Of a stretch of 50,349 bases of DNA, positions 38,370 through 48,387 are shown one piece after another. Source of the stretch: Chitinophagaceae bacterium. Its GTDB lineage: Bacteria > Bacteroidota > Bacteroidia > Chitinophagales > Chitinophagaceae. The notes below the pieces were generated by a model. That model made no database searches. It was given only the letters and a program-made list of their open reading frames with translations, and had not been told where the DNA came from. The position numbers were made by a program, and so were the translations under genes. Each line of letters begins with the position of its first letter. Within the stretch, counting starts at the first letter, position 1. Location: positions 1 to 50,349 of the forward strand of contig JANYEP010000253.1 of assembly GCA_025363075.1 (NCBI GenBank). The letters are read 5' to 3'.

Positions 38370-39890
38370 TTACTCTTCATCCAACTTAATTGGGTAACGA
38401 TAGGTAACTGCTCCAGAACCAGGATAAATTCCCTCAATAAAAACAGTTCCTTTTGCTTCTTTTATTAAAGTCGTGAATTCATCAAGTGTTTTTATTTCCT
38501 GACCATTTACACTTGTGATTACAAATCCTTCTTGAATACGTGAATTTTTTAAAGCACCGCTGCTAATTTTTTTAACAACAACACCACCTGCAATTTCATT
38601 TGCTTCTGCTGTTTTTTTATCAATAGTTGCGAACTCGCCTCCCAGTTTTTCAATTGTAGAACTACCTTTTACAACAGAAGTAGTATTTAACTTATTTTTT
38701 AGTACAACGCTTACTGTGCTTGGCTTTCCATCTCTTGTATATGTAATAGAAATTTTGTCTGCTGGTTTATAACGAGCTATTTGCTCTACCATTTCTGGTG
38801 CAGAGTTTACACCAACACCATTAATTTTTGTTACAAAATCTCCTTTCTTAATTCCAGCAGCAGCAGCAGCACCTCCTTCTAAAACATCTGTAATGTAAAC
38901 ACCTTCTCCTTCTTTAATTCCTTGTTTCTTTTTATCCTCTTCACTTAAAGTTTCTGATGCATAAGTTAAACCAACATATGCACGTTGTACTGTACCATAT
39001 TTTATGATATCATTAACCACTTTTTTTGCAAGGTTAATAGGAATGGCATAAGAATACCCAATATAGCTACCATTTTGCGAAGCAATTGCAGAGTTAATAC
39101 CAATCACTTCACCATTCAAATTAATTAATGCACCACCACTGTTTCCAGGGTTTACAGCAGCATCTGTTTGAATAAAACTTTCAACAGGGTTTTTGGCTTC
39201 TGAATTATTATTTGGATTGATAATACCAATGTTTCTTGCCTTTGCACTCACAATTCCAGCAGTTACCGTAACATCCAAGTTCAGTGGATAGCCAATAGCC
39301 AATACCCATTGTCCCAACTTCGCCTCATCACTATTTCCATAAATTAGATAAGGTAAATTATTTGCTTCAACTTTAATAACTGCTAAATCTGTGTTGGCAT
39401 CTGTACCAATTACTGTCGCTTTATACGTTTTTTTATTGGTCAATGTAACAGTAATTTCATCTGCACCTGCAACAACGTGATTGTTGGTTATGATATATCC
39501 ATCGTCACTAATTATAACCCCACTTCCACTTGCTCTTTGTTCTGGAATCATTTGCATTCTCGGACCATTAAAAAGCTCATCAAACATATCTCCACCAAAC
39601 ATATCACTAAAAGGATTTTTTTGACGAGGTAAATTATTGGTTACTTGTTTTGCTTTTGTTTTTGTTTTAATATGCACAACAGCTGGTGTAGCAGACGTAG
39701 CTGGTGCTGTAAAATCCATTGATGCAGGAACATTATTTTTGCCAAAATAACCTGCATAATTTGCAGGAACTTTTCCTGCTTCTTGTGTACCAGTAAAATG
39801 ATTTTGCATCAGCTTACCATAGCCCCAAACACTTGCTATTGCTGAGGTTGCACTAATTCCTACGATTGCTAAAATTTGTTTTAATTTCAT
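38370..39890 (-). CDS. Do/HtrA-like periplasmic serine protease with two PDZ domains
   Basis: GSGVIISDDGYIITNNHVV, NTDLAVIKV, QTDAAVNPGNSGGALINLNGEVIGINSAIAS; PDZ regions follow. Start moved to MKLKQILAIVG. Confidence 0.94.
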   Translation of the reverse strand: MKLKQILAIVGISATSAIASVWGYGKLMQNHFTGTQEAGKVPANYAGYFGKNNVPASMDFTAPATSATPAVVHIKTKTKAKQVTNNLPRQKNPFSDMFGGDMFDELFNGPRMQMIPEQRASGSGVIISDDGYIITNNHVVAGADEITVTLTNKKTYKATVIGTDANTDLAVIKVEANNLPYLIYGNSDEAKLGQWVLAIGYPLNLDVTVTAGIVSAKARNIGIINPNNNSEAKNPVESFIQTDAAVNPGNSGGALINLNGEVIGINSAIASQNGSYIGYSYAIPINLAKKVVNDIIKYGTVQRAYVGLTYASETLSEEDKKKQGIKEGEGVYITDVLEGGAAAAAGIKKGDFVTKINGVGVNSAPEMVEQIARYKPADKISITYTRDGKPSTVSVVLKNKLNTTSVVKGSSTIEKLGGEFATIDKKTAEANEIAGGVVVKKISSGALKNSRIQEGFVITSVNGQEIKTLDEFTTLIKEAKGTVFIEGIYPGSGAVTYRYPIKLDEE

Positions 39891-40104
39891 AGTAATAATT
39901 TTTTCTTTATAATTCAAATATTATGCCTTTAAGGCTGCAAATAAATAAAAATGTAAATACGACAGTTGATTTAAAAAAGTTTTAACAAAGTTTTACGAAA
40001 TTTGTCGTAATAACGTTGATGAACGGTTTTCAAAAGTGTCAAAATGTTTTTAAAATGATTTGCACAATTTTTTAAATCAATAAATAACAACTTAGGTTTG
40101 CACA

Positions 40105-40653
40105 ATGGTAACAAATGTTCTTCATCCCTGGCACGGCGTAAATTGTGGTGAAAATGCCCCAAGAATTGTTAATGCAATTATAGAAATTCCACAAGGCAGT
40201 CGTTGTAAATATGAGATAGATAAACCAAGTGGTTTATTAAGATTGGATAGAATTATTTATTCATCTTTTCACTATCCAGTTAACTATGGTTTTATTCCCC
40301 AAACTTATGGTGGCGATAAAGATCCATTAGATATTTTAGTGATAACAAGTTTACCTGTGCAACCCCTTACATTAATGGATGCAAAAGTTGTTGGTGTAAT
40401 GCAAATGATTGATGGTGGTGATGCCGATGATAAAATTATTGCTGTTGCAGCCAACGATCCAAGTGTTAATCATTACAACAACATAGAAGAATTGCCTAAA
40501 CACTTTTTTGAAGAGTTAAGACATTTTTTTGAAGAGTATAAAAAACTCGAAAATAAAACTGTTGAAGTAGAAGAGTTCAAGGACAAAGCAACAGCATTAA
40601 AAATTATTGAAGAAGCAATTGAATTTTATAAAACTACCTTCATAAATAAATAA
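40105..40653 (+). CDS. ppa: Inorganic pyrophosphatase (family I)
   Basis: EIPQGSRCKYEIDKPSGLLRLDRIIYSSFHYPVNYGFIPQTYGGDKDPLDILV. Confidence 0.95.
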   Translation: MVTNVLHPWHGVNCGENAPRIVNAIIEIPQGSRCKYEIDKPSGLLRLDRIIYSSFHYPVNYGFIPQTYGGDKDPLDILVITSLPVQPLTLMDAKVVGVMQMIDGGDADDKIIAVAANDPSVNHYNNIEELPKHFFEELRHFFEEYKKLENKTVEVEEFKDKATALKIIEEAIEFYKTTFINK

Positions 40654-40654
40654 A

Positions 40655-41095
40655 TTGAAAACCAAAATGACATTAACAATTAGCGTAGTAATTATTCTGC
40701 TTTTGATAGGCATTTTTTCTGGTGCGTTAAGTGGTTTAATTGGCATTGGTGGTGGCATTATCATTGTGCCTTGCCTGGTTTATTTTCTTGCATTTCCTCA
40801 AAAAATGGCACAGGGAACTTCACTTGGTATTTTGCTTTTACCAGCAGGAATTTTAGGAGTAATTCAATACTACAAACAAGGACAGATTGACTTTAAAGTA
40901 GTTGCTATTGTTGCACTTGGTTTTCTCTTTGGCAATCTTTTAGGAAGTAACTTAGCCTTATCTTTAAGCGATAAAGTATTAAAGAAAATTTTCGCAGTAG
41001 TACTAATTGTTGTGGCAATTAAAATTCTTTTTTTAGATGGCGATAAAACAAAAAAAGAGCAACCAATTCAATCTACACAAAGTGTAGAGAAATGA
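40655..41095 (+). CDS. Half-size TSUP (TauE/SafE-like) membrane protein
   Basis: GALSGLIGIGGGIIIVPCLVYFLAFPQKMAQGTSLGILLLPAGILGVIQYYKQGQID, about 4 TMs; true start may be ATG 40667. Confidence 0.8.
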   Translation: MKTKMTLTISVVIILLLIGIFSGALSGLIGIGGGIIIVPCLVYFLAFPQKMAQGTSLGILLLPAGILGVIQYYKQGQIDFKVVAIVALGFLFGNLLGSNLALSLSDKVLKKIFAVVLIVVAIKILFLDGDKTKKEQPIQSTQSVEK

Positions 41096-41103
41096 TTGCT
41101 CTT
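41055..41103 (-). terminator. Terminator of minus-strand operon, embedded in the 3' end of the opposing TSUP CDS
   Basis: AAGAGCAA (41055-41062) / TTGCTCTT (41096-41103) with nested CTACAC-aaa-GTGTAG; on the minus strand followed by T7. Confidence 0.65.
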
Positions 41104-41126
41104 GATATTTGTTTGGTTAAAATCTA

Positions 41127-41705
41127 CTAAATGTAATAATATAACAAAGCACCCAAGCCCATAATGGCAAGCACAATTGCAATAACCCACCAATAATCTT
41201 CTTTTTCACTCACGACCAATCTATCTCCATCGCCATCAAACCTCGATTGCTTAATGATAGATGGTTGCATTTCTGCATACACATCTAAAAGCCCTGTACC
41301 AGCAGCTTGTGTTTTAGTAATCCACAAATCTGGCAGCACTTGTTTACTTTCAGTTTCAACATCAATAGAGTAGCCATTATAGTCTCTTTTCAATCTACCA
41401 ATACCTGGCAATAAAACACTACCACTTGTTGCAGCTTGTTTTTGAATATCGTGAGAAAAGTCTTGAAACCTGCGTGCAGCATCACTTTCATTCACATTCA
41501 ATTCTTTTGCAAGATAGTTGTAAAGTGAGTAAGTGTCGGTTGCTATTTCAGAACTTTCAAGTTTAATACTTTGCGTTGGAGGGCTTAATTTTTTGTTTTC
41601 AAAATCCATTGTCGCAGGAATTTGCTCTACTCCAAATGTGCCAATTCCAGGCATTGAAGCACGCCCATTAAGTATTAAATATTTATAAAATAACTCGTAT
41701 AACAT
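41127..41705 (-). CDS. HU-domain (CCDC81-like prokaryotic HU) protein with C-terminal TM helix
   Basis: LFYKYLILNGRASMPGIGTFGVEQIPATMDFENKKLSPPTQSIKLE; GSVLLPGIGRLKRD; C-terminal YWWVIAIVLAIMGLGALLYYYI. Confidence 0.65.
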   Translation of the reverse strand: MLYELFYKYLILNGRASMPGIGTFGVEQIPATMDFENKKLSPPTQSIKLESSEIATDTYSLYNYLAKELNVNESDAARRFQDFSHDIQKQAATSGSVLLPGIGRLKRDYNGYSIDVETESKQVLPDLWITKTQAAGTGLLDVYAEMQPSIIKQSRFDGDGDRLVVSEKEDYWWVIAIVLAIMGLGALLYYYI

Positions 41706-41720
41706 AGTAACAGGTTTTTT

Positions 41721-43493
41721 TTAGCGAAACGAATATACGACTCCACCAACAATATTGAAGCCCAAAACTTTATATTGATTCCAACGTTGGTATTGATTGT
41801 TGAATAAATTGTTGAAATCTAAATAGACATTTAACTTGTTTAAAACTTTATATTCCGCTCCAATATTCAAATCAAAAGCAGCACTATTTTTTGCAGTTTG
41901 AATGGTTTGAACTCTGTAATAAGCTCCATCCCAAAAGAATAAATCAGTCTTCACAAAAACATCTTTCATCAATTTATATTTTATAGTTCCAGTTATTTCT
42001 AAAGGAACAATTCCAAATGCTTTTGGATATAAATCCTGTGAAGTAAATTGTGTGTAATTAATTGCAGCAGCAGCACTGAATTTTTCTTTATCTGTGTAAG
42101 CAATTTCACCTACAATTTTAAATGCACTTAAACTTGGTTCATACAAAATATTAAAGGTTTGGCTTTTATTTGAATCAGCATCATTCGCAAACAATACCTG
42201 ATTGGTATATTTCAAAAATGAAAGTTTTGTAGTATAAGTAAAATGCCCACCAACACTGCCTTTCAAGCCACCATAAACTTCAGACACTTTGGTATTGGCA
42301 AACAAATTTGGCTGTTCAATAAATGGATTAATCGCTGCAATAGACTTGTAAGTATTTTTGTTGAAATAACCAATCCAACCAGCACTTAAAACAAGCTCAT
42401 CTTTTAGCTTATAATCGCCAAAAATATTTGGTAAAAATGCAAATACACTATTATCCCAAGTTGGCTGAAAACCTATATTGATATTGTAATCACTTGACTT
42501 AATTTTTACAGAAGGTGCAACTGAAAAAATATTGTTTGATAGCTTTATTACTTTTGATGAATAGCTTGATATATCTGCATTTAAACCAACATTGAAAGAG
42601 GTAGCATCTGAAATAGATTTTTCAATGGGTACTTTAACAGCAACACTAGTTTCGCTTGCATTGTTATTGTCAAAAAAATAAGATGCTTTAATTTGGGGAT
42701 GGTAACTGATGCCATAACTATTTTCTGTTTTTGTGTGTAGGCTAATGTCTGCCTCAATAGTACTAAAGTTTTGTGCCAACGAATCTTTGCTAAAAGTGTG
42801 AACATAGTTTGGCTTTACACCATATTTATTTTGATTGCTTAAATTGTAGTTAATAGAAGCCAATAACTCGTGATTTGCAATACCACCAAACGCTCCATTT
42901 ACTTTCAATTGTGCATTGGTATATTCTTGAAATGGGATGGTGCCTTTTGAGCTAACAAATTTGCCAAACACAGTGTACAAGGCACTTGCAGGGTTTCCAA
43001 ATGCTAAACCTGCTTCAAAATAAGGAGTAGTGTAATTACCAAAACCTGCTTTAATATATTGATGATTTTGCCAGGTAAATTCTGAATCACTAGTTAATGC
43101 TAATGGCTTAATGGGAACTGGTTGATAACTGAACACTAAATTCTGTGCAGGAATATTATAGTTCAAACTAAATCTGTTGGTGTCCAATTCTGGTGCTGAT
43201 GCTGTGAAATTAATTTTAGCAGCACTTCTCAAAGATGGTTTAAAAGAAGCATAAACAGTTACAGAACCCAATCGTGGTGTATCTTTCGACAAAACAACAG
43301 TTTGGTTTTGATAACTATTGTTTGCCACATTATTGTCTTCATCTCCACCTTGATTTTTCTTTGTATTTTTTTTAATTTTCTTAGTTTGAGAAAGTTTCTT
43401 TTGCTTGCCAGTACTACGTTTACGTTGTGCATTTGCAGCAACACTGCTAAATAAAAATGCGATTAAGAATAATATTTTAATCAGTTTGTTCAT
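41721..43493 (-). CDS. Plug-less TonB-dependent-receptor-like outer membrane beta-barrel protein
   Basis: Signal peptide; basic linker; VTVYASFKPSLRSAAKINFTA...PVPIKPLALTSDSEFTWQNHQYIKAGFGNYTTPYFEAGLAFG; C-terminal YLDFNNLFNNQYQRWNQYKVLGFNIVGGVVYSFR. Confidence 0.7.
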   Translation of the reverse strand: MNKLIKILFLIAFLFSSVAANAQRKRSTGKQKKLSQTKKIKKNTKKNQGGDEDNNVANNSYQNQTVVLSKDTPRLGSVTVYASFKPSLRSAAKINFTASAPELDTNRFSLNYNIPAQNLVFSYQPVPIKPLALTSDSEFTWQNHQYIKAGFGNYTTPYFEAGLAFGNPASALYTVFGKFVSSKGTIPFQEYTNAQLKVNGAFGGIANHELLASINYNLSNQNKYGVKPNYVHTFSKDSLAQNFSTIEADISLHTKTENSYGISYHPQIKASYFFDNNNASETSVAVKVPIEKSISDATSFNVGLNADISSYSSKVIKLSNNIFSVAPSVKIKSSDYNINIGFQPTWDNSVFAFLPNIFGDYKLKDELVLSAGWIGYFNKNTYKSIAAINPFIEQPNLFANTKVSEVYGGLKGSVGGHFTYTTKLSFLKYTNQVLFANDADSNKSQTFNILYEPSLSAFKIVGEIAYTDKEKFSAAAAINYTQFTSQDLYPKAFGIVPLEITGTIKYKLMKDVFVKTDLFFWDGAYYRVQTIQTAKNSAAFDLNIGAEYKVLNKLNVYLDFNNLFNNQYQRWNQYKVLGFNIVGGVVYSFR

Positions 43494-43502
43494 ACTGTAA
43501 TT

Positions 43503-46500
43503 TTAATTTGTTTCAACTTTATTTGCCTTGTCTTTCTCAACAATTAATGCTGCCAATTTTTGCTGAGCTTCTTTCTTTAAATCTTCAATGCTTGAGTTTT
43601 CAGTAATGCTTTTGTAAGTTGCTTCTGCATTGAAATAGTCTTTCTGCTTAAAATAAATATCCCCCAATAAAATATAACTTTTGGTAAGCCAATATTCATA
43701 AGAACCAAATTTCTTAATGCAGTCAAAAGCCTCGCTCTCAGCGTCTTTCAGCTTATCCTGTGCAAATAAAATCTCTGCAATTCTGTAGTTTGCTTCTGCA
43801 CTAAACTCAGTCTTTCCAAGTGCAATTACTTGCTTGTAAGCAGCTACAGCTTCATTTAATTTATTATCGTTTTGGTTTACTTTACCAATAATTAAATTAG
43901 CCATCATTTTATCGTCTGTTGCAACTGTTTTTTCTTCCAGCAAATCCTTTGCATTAGGCAAAGCAGTTGCCCATTTTTCTTGTTTATATTGACAACGCAG
44001 CAAACCACGCATAGCCTCTAATTTATTCTCTTTTTGAGAAGAAATTATTTTCGCTTCGGTAAAATATTTTTCAGCATTTGCAAAATCCTGTAAATCGAAA
44101 TAGTAAATTCTCGCAGATTGTAAAATAGAACGTTCTGCATATTTATTAGGTGCCTTAGCAGCAATAGCTTCATAAAAAGGCAGTGCAGCCTTATTGTTTT
44201 TATTTGAATAATTCAATTCGGCAGAAAAATAATTCGCATCTAAAGCATATCTACCACTTGCAAATTTTGAAAGGTAACTTGCAAATCCTTTTCTTGCGTT
44301 TACAGTATCATTTGCATCGAATCTCAATTGTGCAGAACGATAGGTTAATGAGTCTTCTTCTGTGTAAGTTAAACTCCTTCCATTTTGCTTCATAAAGTTT
44401 GCAAACTCTTCTGGGCGTTGGCTTTCAACAAAAACATTTCTTATATACTCAATGCTTTCATCTGCTTCCTGAGAGTTAGGATATTGCTTCACCAAATAGC
44501 TAAAATGCTTTAATGCTTCTTCGTTTTTATTCAAGTTAAAATTGGCAACGCCAAGCTTTAAATATCCTTGAGGATATAACACATTCGCAGCTTTATTTTT
44601 TACCAAATCCTGCAAAGTAAAAATGGCTTTTTCGTAGTCTTCTGCAGCTATATATGTGTTTGCAATTTCAAGCAAGGCTTCTCCACCAAATGTTGAGGAA
44701 GGATATTGTTTAGGCAATGATTGTAACAAGGCAATTTTGTCTGCTTGTTTGCCCAAAGCCCCTGCTATCACAGCTTTTTGATACATTGCATAATCGGCAG
44801 ATTTAAAATTTTTGTATATAACATCATCATAAACTTTAAGAGCAGGCGTAAAGTTTTTTTGCATAAAATAGCAATCAGCACTTCTTAAATAAGCGTCTTG
44901 TTCCATTGCACTTGATGATGAACTAACATTGGTTGCAACCTGCTCAAAATTTGCCAAAGCATCTTTATAGTTTTCTTTCTTTAGCAAGCAATAACCAAAA
45001 TTGTATTTGGCATTTGCAAGGTTTACCTCACCATTGGTTTTTGGTTTTAAAAGATAATTATTAAAGTAAAAAATAGCGTCATCTGTATTGCCATTTCTAT
45101 ATGCAATTTCTCCTTTCCAAAAATTTGCAAGCTGCGATTGCTGAGTGTTGTAGGGAGCTTTCAACAATTTGTCAAGTAAAACATCAGCAGCAGCAATTTG
45201 TCTGTCATTAACCAATTCTATTGCTCTTGCATATAAAATTCTTGGATAAACTTTTTTAACAGATTCACTTTTTTCAGGTAGGTTTTCAAACAACTCCAAT
45301 GCATCTTTATAATTGCTTGTATTTGCCATTGCACTCACTAAAAGCTCCTTTGTTTCATTGGTGTAAGCCGATTTAGGATTATTCTTTAAAAATGCCTGTA
45401 ACTCTTTGATAGCAATATCCAGATACCCTAATTCATAACTCAATTTTGCATAATTAAATGCCGAAACTTCTTTTTGAATAGCATTGCTACTATTACTTGC
45501 ACAAAACAAAAAAGCATTTCTTGCATTTGCTTTCTGATTGGTTTTTAAATAAGCATCTGCCAGCAAATACATACTGTTTTGTGCCAACGAATCTTCTTTA
45601 CCACCAAGTTGCTTTAAACCCTCAATTGCTTTGTTTAACTGGTTTGCAGCGTAATAGCAAAATGCTAATTCATACAAATCCTCACGCCTTACTTTCTCAT
45701 TTTTATTTACATAAAACTCTAAAAAGGGCAATGCTTTTGCATATTCTTTTTTATCAAAATATAAATGTCCAACAAGTTGTTTTAGTTCAACTGCATACAT
45801 CTGAGCTCCACTCCTATTTAATGCAGCTTCTCCAAAACTCAATGCTTTTTCCCTATCGCCTGTAAAGTAATAAATCTCTGCAATGTAGAATGGCACTACG
45901 TTTTGGTAAACAGGATCTTTATCTGCAATGGTAAAAGCCTTTAATGCTTCGTTATATTGCTTGTCGTAAAAACACAAAAAACCATAGTAATAATTTGCGT
46001 CAACATAGTTAATATCATTTGGAATTTGGCGAATGATATTGAACAAAGTTTTAGCTTCTTTAAACTGCTGTATTGTAAAATATGAATAAGCCTGATGAAA
46101 TTTTAGAGAAGCAATTTCGGTATTGGTTAAGTTTTCAATTCCTGCTTTATTGTAAATATCAATTGCTTGCTGGTATTGTTGATGCCTAAAATAATATTCA
46201 CCCAATTGAAAGTTGAGCATTTGCACACGAGCAACAGCTACTTCATTTGCAGTAAAATCTTTAGCAGTTTGCAACACAGTAGTATCATCTAAAATTAATC
46301 CATTAATGATATAGTAGTAAGTAGCTTCTGCTCTCAAGTACTGTGGATAAAGGCTTTCAGCTTGTCCATTCAAATATATTTTTTTAAATACCGGAAAAGC
46401 CAAGCTATATTGGTCTTTCATAAACCACTCTTTAGCTAATTTAAATTCAGCATCAGGGTCGTTGTATATTTTAGTGGATTGTGCAGTTGCATTAAGCATT

Positions 46501-46547
46501 GCAAAGCACAAAAAAGTGGCGGTAAATATTTTTGTGAAATGAGTCAT
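43503..46547 (-). CDS. Large periplasmic tetratricopeptide-repeat protein (1014 aa)
   Basis: Signal peptide MTHFTKIFTATFLCFAMLNATAQ; repeated TPR-like helical units throughout. Confidence 0.88.
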   Translation of the reverse strand: MTHFTKIFTATFLCFAMLNATAQSTKIYNDPDAEFKLAKEWFMKDQYSLAFPVFKKIYLNGQAESLYPQYLRAEATYYYIINGLILDDTTVLQTAKDFTANEVAVARVQMLNFQLGEYYFRHQQYQQAIDIYNKAGIENLTNTEIASLKFHQAYSYFTIQQFKEAKTLFNIIRQIPNDINYVDANYYYGFLCFYDKQYNEALKAFTIADKDPVYQNVVPFYIAEIYYFTGDREKALSFGEAALNRSGAQMYAVELKQLVGHLYFDKKEYAKALPFLEFYVNKNEKVRREDLYELAFCYYAANQLNKAIEGLKQLGGKEDSLAQNSMYLLADAYLKTNQKANARNAFLFCASNSSNAIQKEVSAFNYAKLSYELGYLDIAIKELQAFLKNNPKSAYTNETKELLVSAMANTSNYKDALELFENLPEKSESVKKVYPRILYARAIELVNDRQIAAADVLLDKLLKAPYNTQQSQLANFWKGEIAYRNGNTDDAIFYFNNYLLKPKTNGEVNLANAKYNFGYCLLKKENYKDALANFEQVATNVSSSSSAMEQDAYLRSADCYFMQKNFTPALKVYDDVIYKNFKSADYAMYQKAVIAGALGKQADKIALLQSLPKQYPSSTFGGEALLEIANTYIAAEDYEKAIFTLQDLVKNKAANVLYPQGYLKLGVANFNLNKNEEALKHFSYLVKQYPNSQEADESIEYIRNVFVESQRPEEFANFMKQNGRSLTYTEEDSLTYRSAQLRFDANDTVNARKGFASYLSKFASGRYALDANYFSAELNYSNKNNKAALPFYEAIAAKAPNKYAERSILQSARIYYFDLQDFANAEKYFTEAKIISSQKENKLEAMRGLLRCQYKQEKWATALPNAKDLLEEKTVATDDKMMANLIIGKVNQNDNKLNEAVAAYKQVIALGKTEFSAEANYRIAEILFAQDKLKDAESEAFDCIKKFGSYEYWLTKSYILLGDIYFKQKDYFNAEATYKSITENSSIEDLKKEAQQKLAALIVEKDKANKVETN

Positions 46548-46705
46548 AGACTATAATTCCTTTTTGCAAATATTTTGGATTGTTTGTTAAAAAAATGTTA
46601 ATGTTTATAAATGTGGATTAGGCTATTGAATTGCTTGTGTTTATAGTGCTTTGTGGATAACAAACAATAAAAAAATATTTTATACTATTGCATAAATAAA
46701 AATTT

Positions 46706-47326
46706 ATGAAGAAGATATTTATTACAAGTTTATTTATTACTACGTTTTACAGTTTTTCATTCTCGCAGATGTCTAAAGATAGTTTAGTGAAAGTGATGTC
46801 AAAGGAAATGTGCACAGAGATTAGTAAACAAGATTTTACTGGTAAAAAATTGGATGATTTTGAAGCACAGTTGGGTATGGCAATGCTGCCTTTATTTAGC
46901 AAGTACAGCAAGCAGATTAAAGAAGTTTATGGCTTTGAAATGGATGATCAACAAGGCTTTGAAGTAATTGGTAGAGATATTGGTATGAGGCTAGCCGTTG
47001 ATTGCCCTGCTTTTTTAAAATTGATAATGAACGACCAGGAGGCTGTTAAAGAAATTAATGATAAAGTAGCAGACAAAAAAACAACAAAGGTTAGTGGAAT
47101 ATTATTAAAAATTGTTACAGGAGACATTACTTATTTTGAAGTTAAAACTACTGCTGGCAAAACTGAAAAGGTTTACTGGCTTGAGTTTTTTGAAGGATCT
47201 GATAAATTATCAACTGAAATGCTGAACAAAAAAATCACAGTGTCATACACTGAAAAAGAAGTTTATAAATCATCATTAAAAGATTATAGTAAAATAAAAA
47301 TTGCTACAAGCATCAAGACCGAGTAG
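46706..47326 (+). CDS. Secreted hypothetical protein
   Basis: Signal peptide MKKIFITSLFITTFYSFSFSQ; no family recognised. Confidence 0.6.
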   Translation: MKKIFITSLFITTFYSFSFSQMSKDSLVKVMSKEMCTEISKQDFTGKKLDDFEAQLGMAMLPLFSKYSKQIKEVYGFEMDDQQGFEVIGRDIGMRLAVDCPAFLKLIMNDQEAVKEINDKVADKKTTKVSGILLKIVTGDITYFEVKTTAGKTEKVYWLEFFEGSDKLSTEMLNKKITVSYTEKEVYKSSLKDYSKIKIATSIKTE

Positions 47327-47380
47327 TTAATTTTTCTTCTTAAACAAACAACTAATATTTTACCCCCTTAGATTTGCCAA

Positions 47381-48379
47381 ATGAAGATTTCTAATGAAAC
47401 TAAAGTTGGAGCTTTAACTGCTATTGCTATTACAATGTTGGTACTTGGCTTCAACTTTTTAAGAGGGAGAACCTTATTTAAAACTGGCAACTTTCTCTAC
47501 GCCAAATTCAATGATACCAAGGGTTTAATGGTTTCGAATGGTGTTTTTATAAATGGCTATCAAGTTGGTAATGTTTACGAAATTGAAAACGAAGACGAGA
47601 ATTTGCGAACCATCAATGTTGGCATTAAATTAAAAAGTAATTACAATATTCCTGACAATTCTTTTGCTGCTATTGCAGATAATCCTTTGGGTAACCCAAA
47701 AGTGGAAATTACATTGGGCGATAGTAAAGCGTTTTTAAAAAGTGGCGATTTTGTAAAATCGCAAAACAGTGTGGGAGTGCTTGGTGCATTAACAAGTCAA
47801 CTTAGCCCTGTTACCAACCAAGTTAAAACAACCTTGCACACATTGGATAGTGCGTTAAAAAACATCAATAGCATTTTTGATCCTTCATCAAAAGCTAATT
47901 TACAAACGGCTATTTCAAACATTACTAAACTTACAGCATCGCTTACTCAATCTTCTGCATCGTTAAATACAATGCTTGAAAAACAAAATGGTTCTATTGC
48001 AAAAAGTATGGATAACGTTAACAGTTTTACAAGTAATCTTGCTAAGCAAAACGAAAAAATAAGTGCTACGCTTGATAATGTAAAAAACACAACAGAAAGC
48101 CTTAGTGAAGCAGACTTTAAAGGAACAGTAAACAACCTTAAAACAGCTATTGAAAGTTTAAATGGTGTTGTTGCAAAAATGAATAGCAGCAATGGTTCTA
48201 TGGGTTTATTGTTAAATGATAAAACTCTTTATAACAACCTCACAAACACTGTTAGAAGTGCCAATATTTTGGTCGATGATTTAAGAACACACCCTAAGAG
48301 ATATGTAAATATTTCTGTGTTTGGAAAGAAAGATAAAACTGGTGCATTGCAAGCTCCACTTGAAACAAGTAAACCTTAG
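47381..48379 (+). CDS. MlaD (MCE-domain) family lipid-transport protein
   Basis: N-terminal TM, KFNDTKGLMVSNGVFINGYQVGNVYEIE MCE-like domain, long helical C-terminus. Confidence 0.88.
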   Translation: MKISNETKVGALTAIAITMLVLGFNFLRGRTLFKTGNFLYAKFNDTKGLMVSNGVFINGYQVGNVYEIENEDENLRTINVGIKLKSNYNIPDNSFAAIADNPLGNPKVEITLGDSKAFLKSGDFVKSQNSVGVLGALTSQLSPVTNQVKTTLHTLDSALKNINSIFDPSSKANLQTAISNITKLTASLTQSSASLNTMLEKQNGSIAKSMDNVNSFTSNLAKQNEKISATLDNVKNTTESLSEADFKGTVNNLKTAIESLNGVVAKMNSSNGSMGLLLNDKTLYNNLTNTVRSANILVDDLRTHPKRYVNISVFGKKDKTGALQAPLETSKP

Positions 48380-48387
48380 TTTTTACG

